Below are positions 16,919 through 25,891 of a stretch of 64,000 bases of DNA, in pieces. The stretch comes from CAWJMF01 sp963843945. Its GTDB lineage: Bacteria > Vulcanimicrobiota > Vulcanimicrobiia > Vulcanimicrobiales > Vulcanimicrobiaceae. The first letter of the stretch is position 1, and the number at the start of each line of letters is the position of its first letter. The notes beneath the pieces were generated by a model. It saw only the letters and a program-made list of their open reading frames with translations, was not told the origin of the DNA and searched no databases. The DNA is taken from the NCBI GenBank assembly GCA_963843945.1, contig CAWJMF010000001.1, positions 124,001 to 188,000 on the forward strand. The letters are read 5' to 3'. The position numbers and the translations under genes are program-made.

Positions 16919-16947
16919 ACGCCGAAGGGTTCGCGTGGAGGTTTTGA

Positions 16948-17433
16948 ATGCGCTCCGTGCTCCTCGCAGCCGCCCTTGCGATAACGATGCTTTCCCCGAG
17001 CCCAGCGTCAGCGTCGGCCGATCTTTTCTTTGAGATCTCGACCGACGCGAGGAACTACGGACCCGGCGAGACGGTTGTCGTGAACGTGACGATCAAGAAC
17101 CTGGGAACAGAGGACTTCCTTCTCGCGGGCAGTGCGAGCGCGAGCGATGTCATCGATGTGTCCGTAGCGGACGCATCCGCAAAAGCCGTGGATGCCTCCG
17201 CCCCGAGGCGCGCGTTCGTTTTTGGGCCTGAAAAGGAAGTTCGCATCAAGGCCGGCAGCGCGTACACGTTACGGGGTCCGCTTTCGGACTGGGGCTATAA
17301 ACTCGTAAAACCCGGAGAGTACTCGATCCACGCGCAGCCCGTATCTCCCGACCATTTGCGTCCTTATTCGACCGGGACAACAGCAATGCAAGAAGGTTAT
17401 AGCCCGACCCCATTGCAGATCACCGTTCGCTGA
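16948..17433 (+). CDS. Secreted BsuPI-like beta-sandwich protein
   Basis: A 161-residue exported protein. Residues 1-24 form a signal peptide (Arg then hydrophobic, ending ASA). The mature part is one immunoglobulin-like beta-sandwich with the pattern FEISTDARNYGPGETVVV...NLGTEDFLL and a GEYSIHAQ strand near the end, as in intracellular proteinase inhibitor BsuPI-like and other carrier domains. No cysteines. GGAGG stands 5 bases before ATG 16948. It is convergent with glmU and ends 7 bases from it. Confidence 0.65.
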   Translation: MRSVLLAAALAITMLSPSPASASADLFFEISTDARNYGPGETVVVNVTIKNLGTEDFLLAGSASASDVIDVSVADASAKAVDASAPRRAFVFGPEKEVRIKAGSAYTLRGPLSDWGYKLVKPGEYSIHAQPVSPDHLRPYSTGTTAMQEGYSPTPLQITVR

Positions 17434-17440
17434 ACTCCGC

Positions 17441-18808
17441 CTAGGCCGGCGACTTTTTGACGATCGGGCGAGCAGGGTTTCCCGCGACCCGTTCGCCGGC
17501 TGCGACGTCGTGCGTGACGACCGAACCGGCGCCCGTGAGCGCACCGTCGCCGATTGCGACCGGTGCCACGAGCGACGTATTCGAGCCGATCGAGACGTCC
17601 TTGCCGATGACGGTGCGGTTCTTCTTGCGCCCATCGAAGTTACAGGTGATCGTGCCGGCTCCGACGTTGGTCCTTTCGCCGATCTCGGCATCGCCGATGT
17701 AGCTCAGGTGGCTGGCCTTCACGCCGGGGCCGAGCATTGCGTTCTTGACTTCGACGAAGTTGCCGACCCGGGCGCCGGTTCCGATCGAACTGCCGCCGCG
17801 CACGTGAGCCCAGGGCCCGACGTAGGCGAAATCTCCGATACTCGAATCGATCACGACGCTGTCGGAGATGACGGCCTGGATCCCGACCCGCGCATTCTGC
17901 AGGCGTGCGTTCGGGCCGATCTCGCTGTTCCCGCCGATCGAGGAGCGCCGCCCGATCGTCGTGTTCGGCAAGATCGTGACGTCCGAGGCCAGCTCGAGGT
18001 CGGGTTCGAGATAGGTCGTGTTCGGATCGACGATCGTCACGCCGTTGCGCATGTGGCGCTCGCACAGCCGTCGGTTGAGCAGTGCGGCCGCCGCGGCGAG
18101 TTCGACCCGGTCGTTGACCCCGAGAACGCTGCGGTGATCCGGCGCTTCGACCGGCACGACGGCCTCGCCGTCCGCGACGAGTTTGGCGATGGAATCGGTC
18201 AAATAGTATTCGCCCTGGGCGTTGTCGTTTCGCAGTTCGGCGATCGCGGCACGCAGTTTGGTTTCGTCGAAGGCGTAAAGACCCGCGTTCATCTCGTCGA
18301 GCGCGAGCTCGTCGTCGCTGGCGTCGCGCGCCTCCACGATCCGCGCGACCTTTTCGCCGTCGCGTACGATCCGGCCGAAACTCGAGGGTTGCGGCATGTG
18401 CGCGGTGACGAGCGCTAAGGCCCGTTCGGCGCTTCGTTCCTCGAGCACGCGCCGGATCAGGGCCGCCTCGACCAGCGGCATGTCGCCGTTGAGCACGAGC
18501 AGCGTCGCGCCTTCGCGCGGTACGAGTTCGGCGAGCGCGACGCTAACGGCATGACCCGTGCCGAGTTGCGGTTCCTGCAGTACCGTCCGCACGGCGGCGC
18601 GTCCGGCGTCGGTCGCCATGGCCGGAATCTCGGGGGCCGTTTCGGCGTTCGTGACGATCAAGACGTCGAGCACGCCGGCGTCGTCGAGCGCGCGCAGCAC
18701 GTGCCATAACATCGGACGCCCGCACAGAGCATGCAGCATCTTCGGTCGCTCGCTGCGCATACGTGTCCCTTTGCCGGCAGCCAGCACGACGGCGCGAACG
18801 GTGCTCAC
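17441..18808 (-). CDS. glmU: Bifunctional GlmU: GlcN-1-P acetyltransferase/UDP-GlcNAc pyrophosphorylase
   Basis: Makes UDP-GlcNAc for peptidoglycan and lipopolysaccharide. The 455 residues have the N-terminal uridyltransferase domain (VLAAGKGTRMRSERPKML, GTGHAV, LNGDMPL, EMNAGLYAF) and a C-terminal left-handed beta-helix of hexapeptide repeats (VTILPNTTIG to GAGSVVTHDV). The acetyltransferase segment HLSYIGDAEIG...NVGAGTITCNFDG is present. GTG 18808 overlaps the gltX stop (GTGA), so the two are translationally coupled. The longer open frame upstream is inside gltX and is not used. Confidence 0.97.
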   Translation of the reverse strand: MSTVRAVVLAAGKGTRMRSERPKMLHALCGRPMLWHVLRALDDAGVLDVLIVTNAETAPEIPAMATDAGRAAVRTVLQEPQLGTGHAVSVALAELVPREGATLLVLNGDMPLVEAALIRRVLEERSAERALALVTAHMPQPSSFGRIVRDGEKVARIVEARDASDDELALDEMNAGLYAFDETKLRAAIAELRNDNAQGEYYLTDSIAKLVADGEAVVPVEAPDHRSVLGVNDRVELAAAAALLNRRLCERHMRNGVTIVDPNTTYLEPDLELASDVTILPNTTIGRRSSIGGNSEIGPNARLQNARVGIQAVISDSVVIDSSIGDFAYVGPWAHVRGGSSIGTGARVGNFVEVKNAMLGPGVKASHLSYIGDAEIGERTNVGAGTITCNFDGRKKNRTVIGKDVSIGSNTSLVAPVAIGDGALTGAGSVVTHDVAAGERVAGNPARPIVKKSPA

Positions 18809-20286
18809 GGCACCAGCTCCCTTTCTTGTTTCCAGGACTCGCGCTGCGCGGCACTTGCGCCACCGAGGACGTCGAGAGCGTTGCGCACGCGTTCGCGGAC
18901 GAGATCGCGCCCGAGCAACTCCATCGAATTGAAGAGCGGCAAAGACGTCGGGCTTCCGCTGATCGCGACGTAAAAGGGTCGGACGAGGTCGCGAAATTTG
19001 ACGCCGGTTTCCGCTCCGAGCCGCCGCAGCGCACCTTCGATCGCGGGCAGCTCCCAGGTGTCGAGGCGGTCGAACTCGTCGAGCGCGAGCACGAAGAGCT
19101 TGCGGATCGTCTCTTCGTCGAGCTTTCCATCGAGTAGTGTGGCAGGCGCGATCGCGAGCCGTCCCGCGAACAAAAAGCTCGTGAGCGGTCCCAAGTCCGA
19201 AAGACGCTCGATGCGCGACTGCGCGAGCGGCGCGATCGCTTCCAGGTAGCGTTCGTTGAGCGCCCACTCGCGAACGCGCTCCGAGAACTGCGCGACGTCG
19301 AGGCGTTCGCGCAGGTAGCGGCCGTTGAGCCAATCGAGCTTCGCTGCGTCGAAGACGGGGCCGCCGAGCGAAATGTGATTCAACCCGAATCGACCGACCA
19401 TCGTCGGCATGTCCATCAGTTCTTCGCCTTCGACCGGCGGCACGCTGAAAAGCCCGAGAAAGTTGGCCAGCGCTTCGGGCAGGTACCCCATCCGTTTGTA
19501 AAACAGAACGCTCGTCGGATTCTTGCGCTTGCTGAGCTTGCTGCGGTCGGCGTTGCGCAGCAGCGGCAGGTGCCCGAGTTCGGGCATCTTCCAACCGAAG
19601 TACTCGTAGAGCAGCGCGTGCTTGGGCGCGGACGAGATCCACTCTTCCCCGCGCAGAACGTGCGTGATCTCCATCAGATGGTCGTCGACGACGTTGGCGA
19701 GATGGTAGGTCGGCCAGCCGTCGGATTTCACCAGCACCTGCATGTCGACCGTGTGCCACTCGACGGTAATACGCCCGCGCAGCAGGTCGTTAATCGTGCA
19801 GACCCCCGTGCTCGGCACTTTGAGCCGCACGGTAAACGGTTTGCCCGCCGCTTCGTTCGCCGCGATCTCGGCCGGATCGAGGTTGAGGCAATGACCGTCG
19901 TAGCCCGGGGGAACCTTGCGCCGCTCTTGGTCGCGGCGCATCGCGTCGAGACGCTCGGGCGTACAGAAGCACTTAAAAGCATGGCCCGTTTCGAGCAGCA
20001 CCTGTGCGTACTTGGCATAGATCGGAAGGCGATCGCTCTGCCGGTAGGGCCCGTGGCGTCCGCCGACGTCCGGTCCCTCGTTCCACGACAGACCCAGCCA
20101 GTGAAGCGCTTCGAGAATGACTTTCTCGGAAGACTCCGTGCTGCGCACGCGATCGGTGTCCTCGATGCGCAAGATGAACTCGCCGCCAAAGTGCTTGGCG
20201 TAGAGGTAGTTGATCAGTGCGACGTAGGCCGTGCCGACGTGGGGATCGCCTGTCGGCGATGGCGCGATGCGCGTACGAACGGTCAT
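18805..20286 (-). CDS. gltX: Glutamyl-tRNA synthetase
   Basis: Charges tRNA-Glu (and possibly tRNA-Gln). Class I motifs: the HIGH equivalent HVGTAYVALINY (residues about 17-28, after PSPTGDP), the signature FILRIEDTD, and the KMSKS equivalent KLSKRK (about 257-262). Length 493 is normal. ATG 20286 follows the methylmalonyl-CoA-mutase-type B12 subunit gene by 10 bases, and glmU follows. A separate glnS was not seen. Confidence 0.97.
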   Translation of the reverse strand: MTVRTRIAPSPTGDPHVGTAYVALINYLYAKHFGGEFILRIEDTDRVRSTESSEKVILEALHWLGLSWNEGPDVGGRHGPYRQSDRLPIYAKYAQVLLETGHAFKCFCTPERLDAMRRDQERRKVPPGYDGHCLNLDPAEIAANEAAGKPFTVRLKVPSTGVCTINDLLRGRITVEWHTVDMQVLVKSDGWPTYHLANVVDDHLMEITHVLRGEEWISSAPKHALLYEYFGWKMPELGHLPLLRNADRSKLSKRKNPTSVLFYKRMGYLPEALANFLGLFSVPPVEGEELMDMPTMVGRFGLNHISLGGPVFDAAKLDWLNGRYLRERLDVAQFSERVREWALNERYLEAIAPLAQSRIERLSDLGPLTSFLFAGRLAIAPATLLDGKLDEETIRKLFVLALDEFDRLDTWELPAIEGALRRLGAETGVKFRDLVRPFYVAISGSPTSLPLFNSMELLGRDLVRERVRNALDVLGGASAAQRESWKQERELVP

Positions 20287-20296
20287 CGGGTCGCGC

Positions 20297-20716
20297 TTAT
20301 CCGACCAATTCGCGGCGCTTACCGCACTCCCGCTGCACGAACTCGACGATCTGTGAGAGCGGCGCTCCCGGCGTAAAGATCTCGCGCACGCCGAGCGCTT
20401 TCAACTCGCGGGCGTCGTCGGCTGGAATCGTTCCGCCGCCGAAAAACACGATGTCGCCGGCGTCTTGCGCTTTGAGCTGCGAGAGAACCTCCGGAAAAAG
20501 CGTCATGTGCGCGCCGGAGAGGATCGACAGGCCGACGCCGTCGGCATCTTCCTGAATCGCAGTCTGCACGATCTGTTCGGGCGTCTGAAAGAGGCCGGTG
20601 TAGATGACTTCCATTCCGGCGTCGCGCAGCGCCCGCGCGATGACTTTGGCGCCCCGGTCGTGGCCGTCGAGGCCGGCCTTGGCGACGATGACCCGCAGCG
20701 GTCGTTCCGTTGGCAT
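20297..20716 (-). CDS. B12-binding small subunit of acyl-CoA mutase
   Basis: A stand-alone cobalamin-binding domain, 139 residues. The B12 motif DxHxxG appears as GLDGHDRGAKVIARAL (residues about 15-30), with LSILSGAH (SxL) and FFGGGTIP (GG) following at normal spacing. This is the C-terminal domain of methylmalonyl-CoA mutase family enzymes encoded separately, as in isobutyryl-CoA mutase and archaeal MCM. ATG 20716 is chosen because upstream codons carry no family similarity. The large subunit gene lies 1.6 kb upstream on the same strand, separated by two unrelated genes. Confidence 0.92.
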   Translation of the reverse strand: MPTERPLRVIVAKAGLDGHDRGAKVIARALRDAGMEVIYTGLFQTPEQIVQTAIQEDADGVGLSILSGAHMTLFPEVLSQLKAQDAGDIVFFGGGTIPADDARELKALGVREIFTPGAPLSQIVEFVQRECGKRRELVG

Positions 20717-20804
20717 AACACGGGCGGTTTCTCGCCCGAAGCCCCAGTCCCCCGGGAAGCCTTGCCGCGGGCTCCCTTGGTCGTGACGGACGTTCGGTGG
20801 TACG

Positions 20805-21503
20805 ATGCTGCAAGAGATGCTTGAATTCGCACGAGCGCCCCGAGTTCTCATCACGCCCGGAGACGTTCGAGCGCCTGGCGGCGGAGAACGATGCTCTGCA
20901 ACTCGAGCGTACGGCCGACGGGCACCTGATCGTCTTGCCTCCGACGGGAGCTCAAACCGGCAGCCGTTGCTCGGAACTCAACCTGCAGCTGGCCAACTGG
21001 AACAATCGGATGCGGCTCGGCGTTACTTTCGGTTCGAGCGCGGGCTTTACGCTTTCGAACGGCGCGATCCGTTCGCCGGATGCGTCTTGGATTTCGACCG
21101 AAAGCGGCGGGCCGTTCCGGAGGATTTTCGCAACCGATTCGCCCCAATCGATCCCGATTTCGCGATCGAACTTGTCTCGCCGTCCGACTCCCTCGGTGAA
21201 GTCCGCATAAAAGTGCGTGACTATGTCGCGTGCAACGTTCGGCTCACGTGGATCATCAACCCCAACTCACGCACGGTCGAGATCTATCGACCAGATGCAC
21301 CGTCTGAAACCGTTGCCGAAGCATCCAGCGTGAGTGGCGGTCCCGAGCTCCCCGGCTTCGTGCTGGACCTGCGTCCGATTTTCGACGGCCTTAAGCAGAC
21401 CCTTACGGTAAGAGGGATGGCGCTCCGTTGGGTTACACCTCATCTCCATAATTCCACGCGGCTTCGACCCACGAAGCGCCCTCGCGCCGAAACGCGAGGG
21501 TGA
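20805..21503 (+). CDS. Uma2-family (DUF820) putative endonuclease, two compensating frameshifts
   Basis: PD-(D/E)XK-type restriction-endonuclease-like protein of the Uma2 family. It reads correctly only by joining frames: MLQEMLEFARAPRVLITP (from ATG 20805), then ETFERLAAENDALQLERTADGH...SPDASWIS after one extra base near 20861, then RRAVPEDFRNRFAPIDPDFAIELVSPSDSL (bases about 21100-21200) after one missing base near 21095-21110. The catalytic region is the SPDASW and DFAIELVSPSD strands followed by VRIKVRDY. The end is uncertain because the last 70 bases overlap the convergent gene. Function in the cell is unknown. Confidence 0.68.
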   Translation: MLQEMLEFARAPRVLITPGDVRAPGGGERCSATRAYGRRAPDRLASDGSSNRQPLLGTQPAAGQLEQSDAARRYFRFERGLYAFERRDPFAGCVLDFDRKRRAVPEDFRNRFAPIDPDFAIELVSPSDSLGEVRIKVRDYVACNVRLTWIINPNSRTVEIYRPDAPSETVAEASSVSGGPELPGFVLDLRPIFDGLKQTLTVRGMALRWVTPHLHNSTRLRPTKRPRAETRG

Positions 21504-22299
21504 CGGGATTGGGCAAAACCTGGTCGACGAACTCCGGTTTTTTATGCGCGGTCACCGCTCGAAACTCCCGTTTGTCGTTTTCCTCAGACCGCGAGTGATG
21601 CTTCCAAACCTCGAGCATTTCGGTGCGCAAGGCTTCAGAGTCTTCAGTTGAAAGCAGAGTAAAATAATTGAGCTCGCACATTTCGCGACCGATATACGTA
21701 TGCGTTTTGACTTCCACCGTTGCTCCCGACTCGAGACGAAGTTTTTGGTAAGACCTCTGCATGAGACGTTCGCGCTCGAGCCAGACCTTCATGAGCGCTT
21801 CGAGGGCAACATCAAAGGTGTACAACCCGTTTATCGGACGGACCAGGCGCAGAAATTCGGCCTCCTCTCCGCTGCCGTCGTCCCCAAATCGGACGCCCTC
21901 CGCATACGAGTCGACGTCCTGGAAATAGGCAGCATCATCGCCTTCTCCGCCGAGTCCAAAGCCCGCGAACGCATACGGCAACAGTTGTGGAATCAAGGGG
22001 TTACTGTGGTGAAATTGCACTTGATAGTAAACCGCGCCCATGCGTAACTCCGCTGCTGTGACTGGTTCGCTGCCGAGGCGAAGCCGACGCGGCGGGAACT
22101 CGAGGCGCTTTGCAGACGATTTCATCGCTGCCCGGATCAACGTCCTCAGAGCTTCGGGTGACTCGTTCCTGCCTTGCGCGAACTCATCGACATCCGCAAG
22201 TGCTTTATCGAGGACCGCTTCGCTATCGAGTTCCGGGTACTTTTGCTTGACCCACTCAAACAGCCGCGCAAGGGCGTCCACTCTGGCCGATTCGTCCAT
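21433..22299 (-). CDS. Uncharacterised soluble protein
   Basis: A 288-residue protein without signal peptide or membrane span; I do not recognise a family. The N-terminal 80 residues are helical and charged, with LARLFEWVKQKYPELDSEAVLDKAL. The central part has an acidic glycine-rich segment (GLGGEGDD) and an aromatic GAVYYQVQFHH stretch. ATG 22299 is preferred over a TTG at 22335. It lies between the two mutase subunit genes on the same strand but nothing in it suggests a role in B12 metabolism. Codon use is less GC3-biased than its neighbours, which may hint at transfer. Confidence 0.55.
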   Translation of the reverse strand: MDESARVDALARLFEWVKQKYPELDSEAVLDKALADVDEFAQGRNESPEALRTLIRAAMKSSAKRLEFPPRRLRLGSEPVTAAELRMGAVYYQVQFHHSNPLIPQLLPYAFAGFGLGGEGDDAAYFQDVDSYAEGVRFGDDGSGEEAEFLRLVRPINGLYTFDVALEALMKVWLERERLMQRSYQKLRLESGATVEVKTHTYIGREMCELNYFTLLSTEDSEALRTEMLEVWKHHSRSEENDKREFRAVTAHKKPEFVDQVLPNPVTLAFRREGASWVEAAWNYGDEV

Positions 22300-22341
22300 G
22301 TAATTCGCTTCGGGCGTTTGTGCCGGGCCGGGCAACGCCGC

Positions 22342-24055
22342 CTAGAAAGCGGCGCGCTCCGTATAGCGCCCGTACACCGAAGCCATCGCCGCCACGATCT
22401 CGCCTTCCGTCGCGTAGGCTTTGACCGCGTCGATCAGCGGCGGCATCACGTTGATGTTTTCGTCCGCGCAGGCTCGCTTCAGCGCGGCGAGCGCCGCTTC
22501 GACGGCGCTGCCGTCGCGGTTCGCGCGAACGTCCGCCACGGCGCGCGCCTGGCCGCAGTTCGATCTCCTGCGTGATTTTCAGCAGGTCGAGTTCGGGCTC
22601 GCCTTCGTCTTTCGTGAAAGCGTTGACGCCGACGATGACGCGGTCTTTGCTTTCCAGCGAGCGCTGATAGCGATACGACGCGTCGGCGATCTCGTGCTGG
22701 AAGAAGCCGGCCTCGATCGCCTCGATCACGCCGCCGTAGCCTTCGATCTGCTGGAAGTAGGCTTCGGCTTGGCGTTCCATCTCGTCCGTCAGGCTTTCGA
22801 CGAAGTACGATCCGCCGAGCGGATCGACGACGTTGGTCACGTTCGTCTCGTAGGCGAGGACCTGCTGCGTGCGCAGCGCGATCTCGACGTTCTTTTCGGT
22901 CGGCAGCGCGAGCACTTCGTCCATCGAGTTGGTGTGCAGCGATTGCGTTCCGCCGAGGACCGCGGCCATCGCCTCGTAGGCTACGCGCACGATGTTGTTT
23001 TCCGGCTGTTGCGCCGTCGCGCTGCAACCTGCCGTCTGCGTGTGGAAGCGCAGCGTCCACGAGCGCGGGTCCTTCGCGCCGTACTTTTCGCGCATGCGGC
23101 GCGCGTAGATTCGGCGGGCCGCACGGAACTTGCAGATCTCTTCGAAGAAATCGATGTGCGAGTTGAAAAAGAACGACAGGCGCGGCGCGAACGAGTCGAC
23201 GTCGAGCCCTGCCTTCATCGCTTCCTCCACGTAGAGAAAACCGTCGGCGAGCGTGAAAGCCAGCTCTTGCACCGCGGTCGAGCCGGCTTCGCGAATGTGA
23301 TAGCCCGAAACCGAGATCGTGTTCCAGCGCGGCATCTCGGCGGTGCAGAACTTCATCATGTCGACGATGATGCGCACGTGCGGGCGCGGCGGGAAGATCC
23401 ACTCCTTCTGCGCGATGTACTCTTTGAGGATGTCGGCCTGCAGCGTTCCGCCGAGCGCGCGGCGCGGGATGCCCTTGCTCTCGGCGGTCGCGATGTATTG
23501 CGCCAGCGCGATCGCGGCGGGGCCGTTGATCGTCATCGAGGTCGTGATCTCGCCAAGATCGATGCCGTCGAAGAGCGTCTGCATGTCTTTGAGCGAATCG
23601 ATGGCGACACCGCAGCGCCCCACTTCGCCGCGCGCCTGCGATGCATCGGAGTCGTAACCCATCAGGGTCGGCATATCGAACGCGACGGACAGACCCATCT
23701 GACCCTGCGAGAGCAGGAAGTGATAGCGTTCGTTCGTCTGCTTCGCGTTGCCGAAACCGGCGAACTGACGCATCGTCCAGAGGCGGTCGCGGTACATGCC
23801 CGGATGAATGCCGCGCGTGTACGGGTACTCGCCGGGATAAGCGAGGTCGCGCGCAAAGTCGAGGTGGGCGACGTCGTCGGGCCCGTAGATCGGCTTGAGC
23901 GGAAGATCGGAGATCGTCCGGTCGGTCGCACCCGAACCGGGATCCGTGCGCCGGCGCGAGGCCGCGAAGGCGCGCTCCCAGCGGTCCTTTTGCGCCTCGA
24001 ACTCGGCGCTCGGCTGTGCGCCGAGCCCGGTCGCACGGTCGATCATCTTAGCCAC
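22342..24055 (-). CDS. Acyl-CoA mutase large subunit (methylmalonyl/isobutyryl-CoA mutase type), one frameshift
   Basis: Large subunit of a B12-dependent acyl-CoA mutase, about 570 residues once repaired. Family segments: PYTRGIHPGMYRDRLWTMRQ, GFGNAKQTNERYHFLL, LSVAFDMPTLMGYDSD, SISVSGYH-like NTISVSGYHIREAG, and QTAGCSATAQQPENN. The frame breaks near 22553: deleting one base in CTGCGGCCAGGC restores ELRQARAVADVRANRDG and the conserved end reaching the stop at 22342. The position that is Tyr89 in P. shermanii MCM (TRGxY) is His here, so isobutyryl-, 2-hydroxyisobutyryl- or another acyl-CoA may be the substrate. Small subunit (20297-20716) and MeaB chaperone (34146-35069) are nearby. Confidence 0.88.
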
Positions 24056-24070
24056 GCGGTGTTGGTCCCC

Positions 24071-24208
24071 TCAATCGCTTCCTAGAGATCCGCATTTTCG
24101 ACACGGCGAAAATTCCTCCGCGAAGCCGCCGGAGCCGCTCGAATCCGAACCGTCCGGTTGATTCGCTAAATAAGTAAGCGCGTCATTTCTGCATGGGCTT
24201 CCCGGCAA
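24071..24208 (-). CDS. Possible CxxC microprotein upstream of the mutase gene
   Basis: A 45-codon open frame from TTG 24208 to TGA 24071, ending 16 bases before the mutase start. It reads ALTYLANQPDGSD, a Gly/Ser linker, then FAEEFSPCRKCGSLGSD. The CxxC knuckle at the end suggests half of a zinc or metal site. No family is recognised and the start codon is weak; composition and position are the only support. It could equally be untranslated leader. Confidence 0.3.
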   Translation of the reverse strand: MPGSPCRNDALTYLANQPDGSDSSGSGGFAEEFSPCRKCGSLGSD

Positions 24209-24242
24209 GGCGCGTTGACCGTCGCGCGACTATACCTCGTCA

Positions 24243-25880
24243 ATGGAGCTTCCGATCGCAACTCGACAAAGCGCAGCGTGGCTTTCCCTCGTTTTATCTA
24301 GCTGCTTGGCCTCTTCGGGTTCGCGGCGTTCGGCTGGGCCCGCGCTGGCCAAGGAACAGCCTCCGCGATCGTCACCACCGACGCCGGCGACCTGCGCGGC
24401 GCCGTGATGCCGTGCGATCCAGCAACGGTGGCCTTTCGGGGCGTTCCCTATGCGGCGCCGCCGATCGGTCCGTTGCGTTGGCGGCCTCCGGCGCCCGTGA
24501 CGCCGTGGCGCGGCGTGCGCGATGCGTCGGAACTCGGGCCGGCCTGCCCGCAACCGGATTGGTTCGCCAAGGTCTTACGCGCGAACACTGCGGCTTTGGG
24601 CGGCGACGCGTCGACCTCCGATGCGTATTCCGGCACCGCCGAGGACTGCCTCAACCTCAACGTGTTTACCGCGAATTTGTACGGCGCCGAGCGGGCAGCC
24701 GGTGATGGTGTGGATCCACGGCGGCGGCGGGGTGGTCGGCTGGGCAAACGATCTCGGCTCGGTGCTTACGCGGAGCGGCGTGGTCGTCGTAACGGTCAAT
24801 TATCGTCTGGGAATTCTCGGCTGGCTCGCGCATCCCGAACTCTCGCGAGAATCGCCGCACGGCGCGTCCGGCAATTACGGTCTCCTCGATCAGATCGCGG
24901 CACTGCAATGGGTCCAGCGCAACATCGCTCGCTTCGGTGGCGATCCGAAACGGGTCACCATTTTCGGGCAGTCTTCCGGCGGCGAGTACGCAGCTGTGCT
25001 GATGACTTCGCCACTGGCACGCGGCTTATTCCAGCGAGCGATCATGGAGAGCGGAGGTCCATTCGTCGAACGAAGTCGCGTGCACGAGCCGGAGGGAGCG
25101 GCCGGTTCTGCCGAAAAGCTGGGCATCGCACTCGCGAAGCAGTTTGGAGCGCCGAGCGGCGGCGCCTCGCTCGAGATACTGCGTTCGATTCCAGTCGACC
25201 GCTTCGTCGCAACCGAAGGCTTTCAAAACACCTATGACGTGTCGGTGGACGGTTGGAGCGTACCGGAACAACCACAGACGGTTTTCCTCGAGGGCAAGCA
25301 GCAAGCCATTCCCGTTCTGATTGGCGCCAACGCAAATGAAATGGGCAATCTCATCCTGGGCTTCTCCGATACCGGCGAGGCGCGCTTGAGGAAATACGTG
25401 GATGCGAACTATGCGCCGATGCAAGCCGAAGTGCTTAAAGCCTATGATCCGCCGGCGTCGCTCGACAGTAAGTCTGCGCTGATGCGCGCCATTACGGATC
25501 TAGAATTTATCGCACCCGCGCGGCTCACGGCTCAGCAGACGAGTCGCGTGATAAGGAATGCGTATTTGTACGAAGTGACATGGGCTTATCCGAATGCGAG
25601 CGGCCCCGACGCTGGGTGCGGAGCATGGAATCGAGATGCCCCTGCTCTTCGACTCGCCGCGGATTCCTCGCGGGCCGCCGGCGACACGCTTGCAGCGGCG
25701 CTCAAGACCTATTGGACGAACTTCGCAACGAGCGGCGACCCGAACGGCCCGGGCGTTCCGGATTGGGCCGCCTATACCCCGGCTGCTCCCACGTATTTGA
25801 GGCTCGGTGCGTCCATTCAGGCCGCGACCGACCTCGAGCCGGATGCATTCTCTATCGCTGAAAGGTTGTACGCGCGATAG
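24243..25880 (+). CDS. Type B carboxylesterase (para-nitrobenzyl-esterase-like), several frameshifts
   Basis: Probably secreted alpha/beta-hydrolase. Visible type B features: FRGVPYAAPPIGPLRW near the start, EDCLNLNVFT, VMVWIHGGGG, the nucleophile elbow IFGQSSGGEY (about 24962-24990), and the catalytic-His segment LGAEHGIEMPLLF (about 25610-25650). Frames must be joined near 24676 (one extra base; TANLY then APSGQPVMVWIH), and twice around 25600-25690, since the His segment lies in another frame from what precedes and follows it. The N-terminus is also unclear: ATG 24243 gives a signal-like peptide with a Cys, in yet another frame. Ends at 25880. Confidence 0.72.
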
Positions 25881-25891
25881 CTAAGGATGCG

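Noticed and set aside
24056..24242. tRNA-like (possibly tRNA-Sec) sequence between the mutase and esterase genes
   Set aside because: A GGTTCGGATTCG stretch recalls a T-arm, but no acceptor stem, D-arm or anticodon arm could be matched around it.
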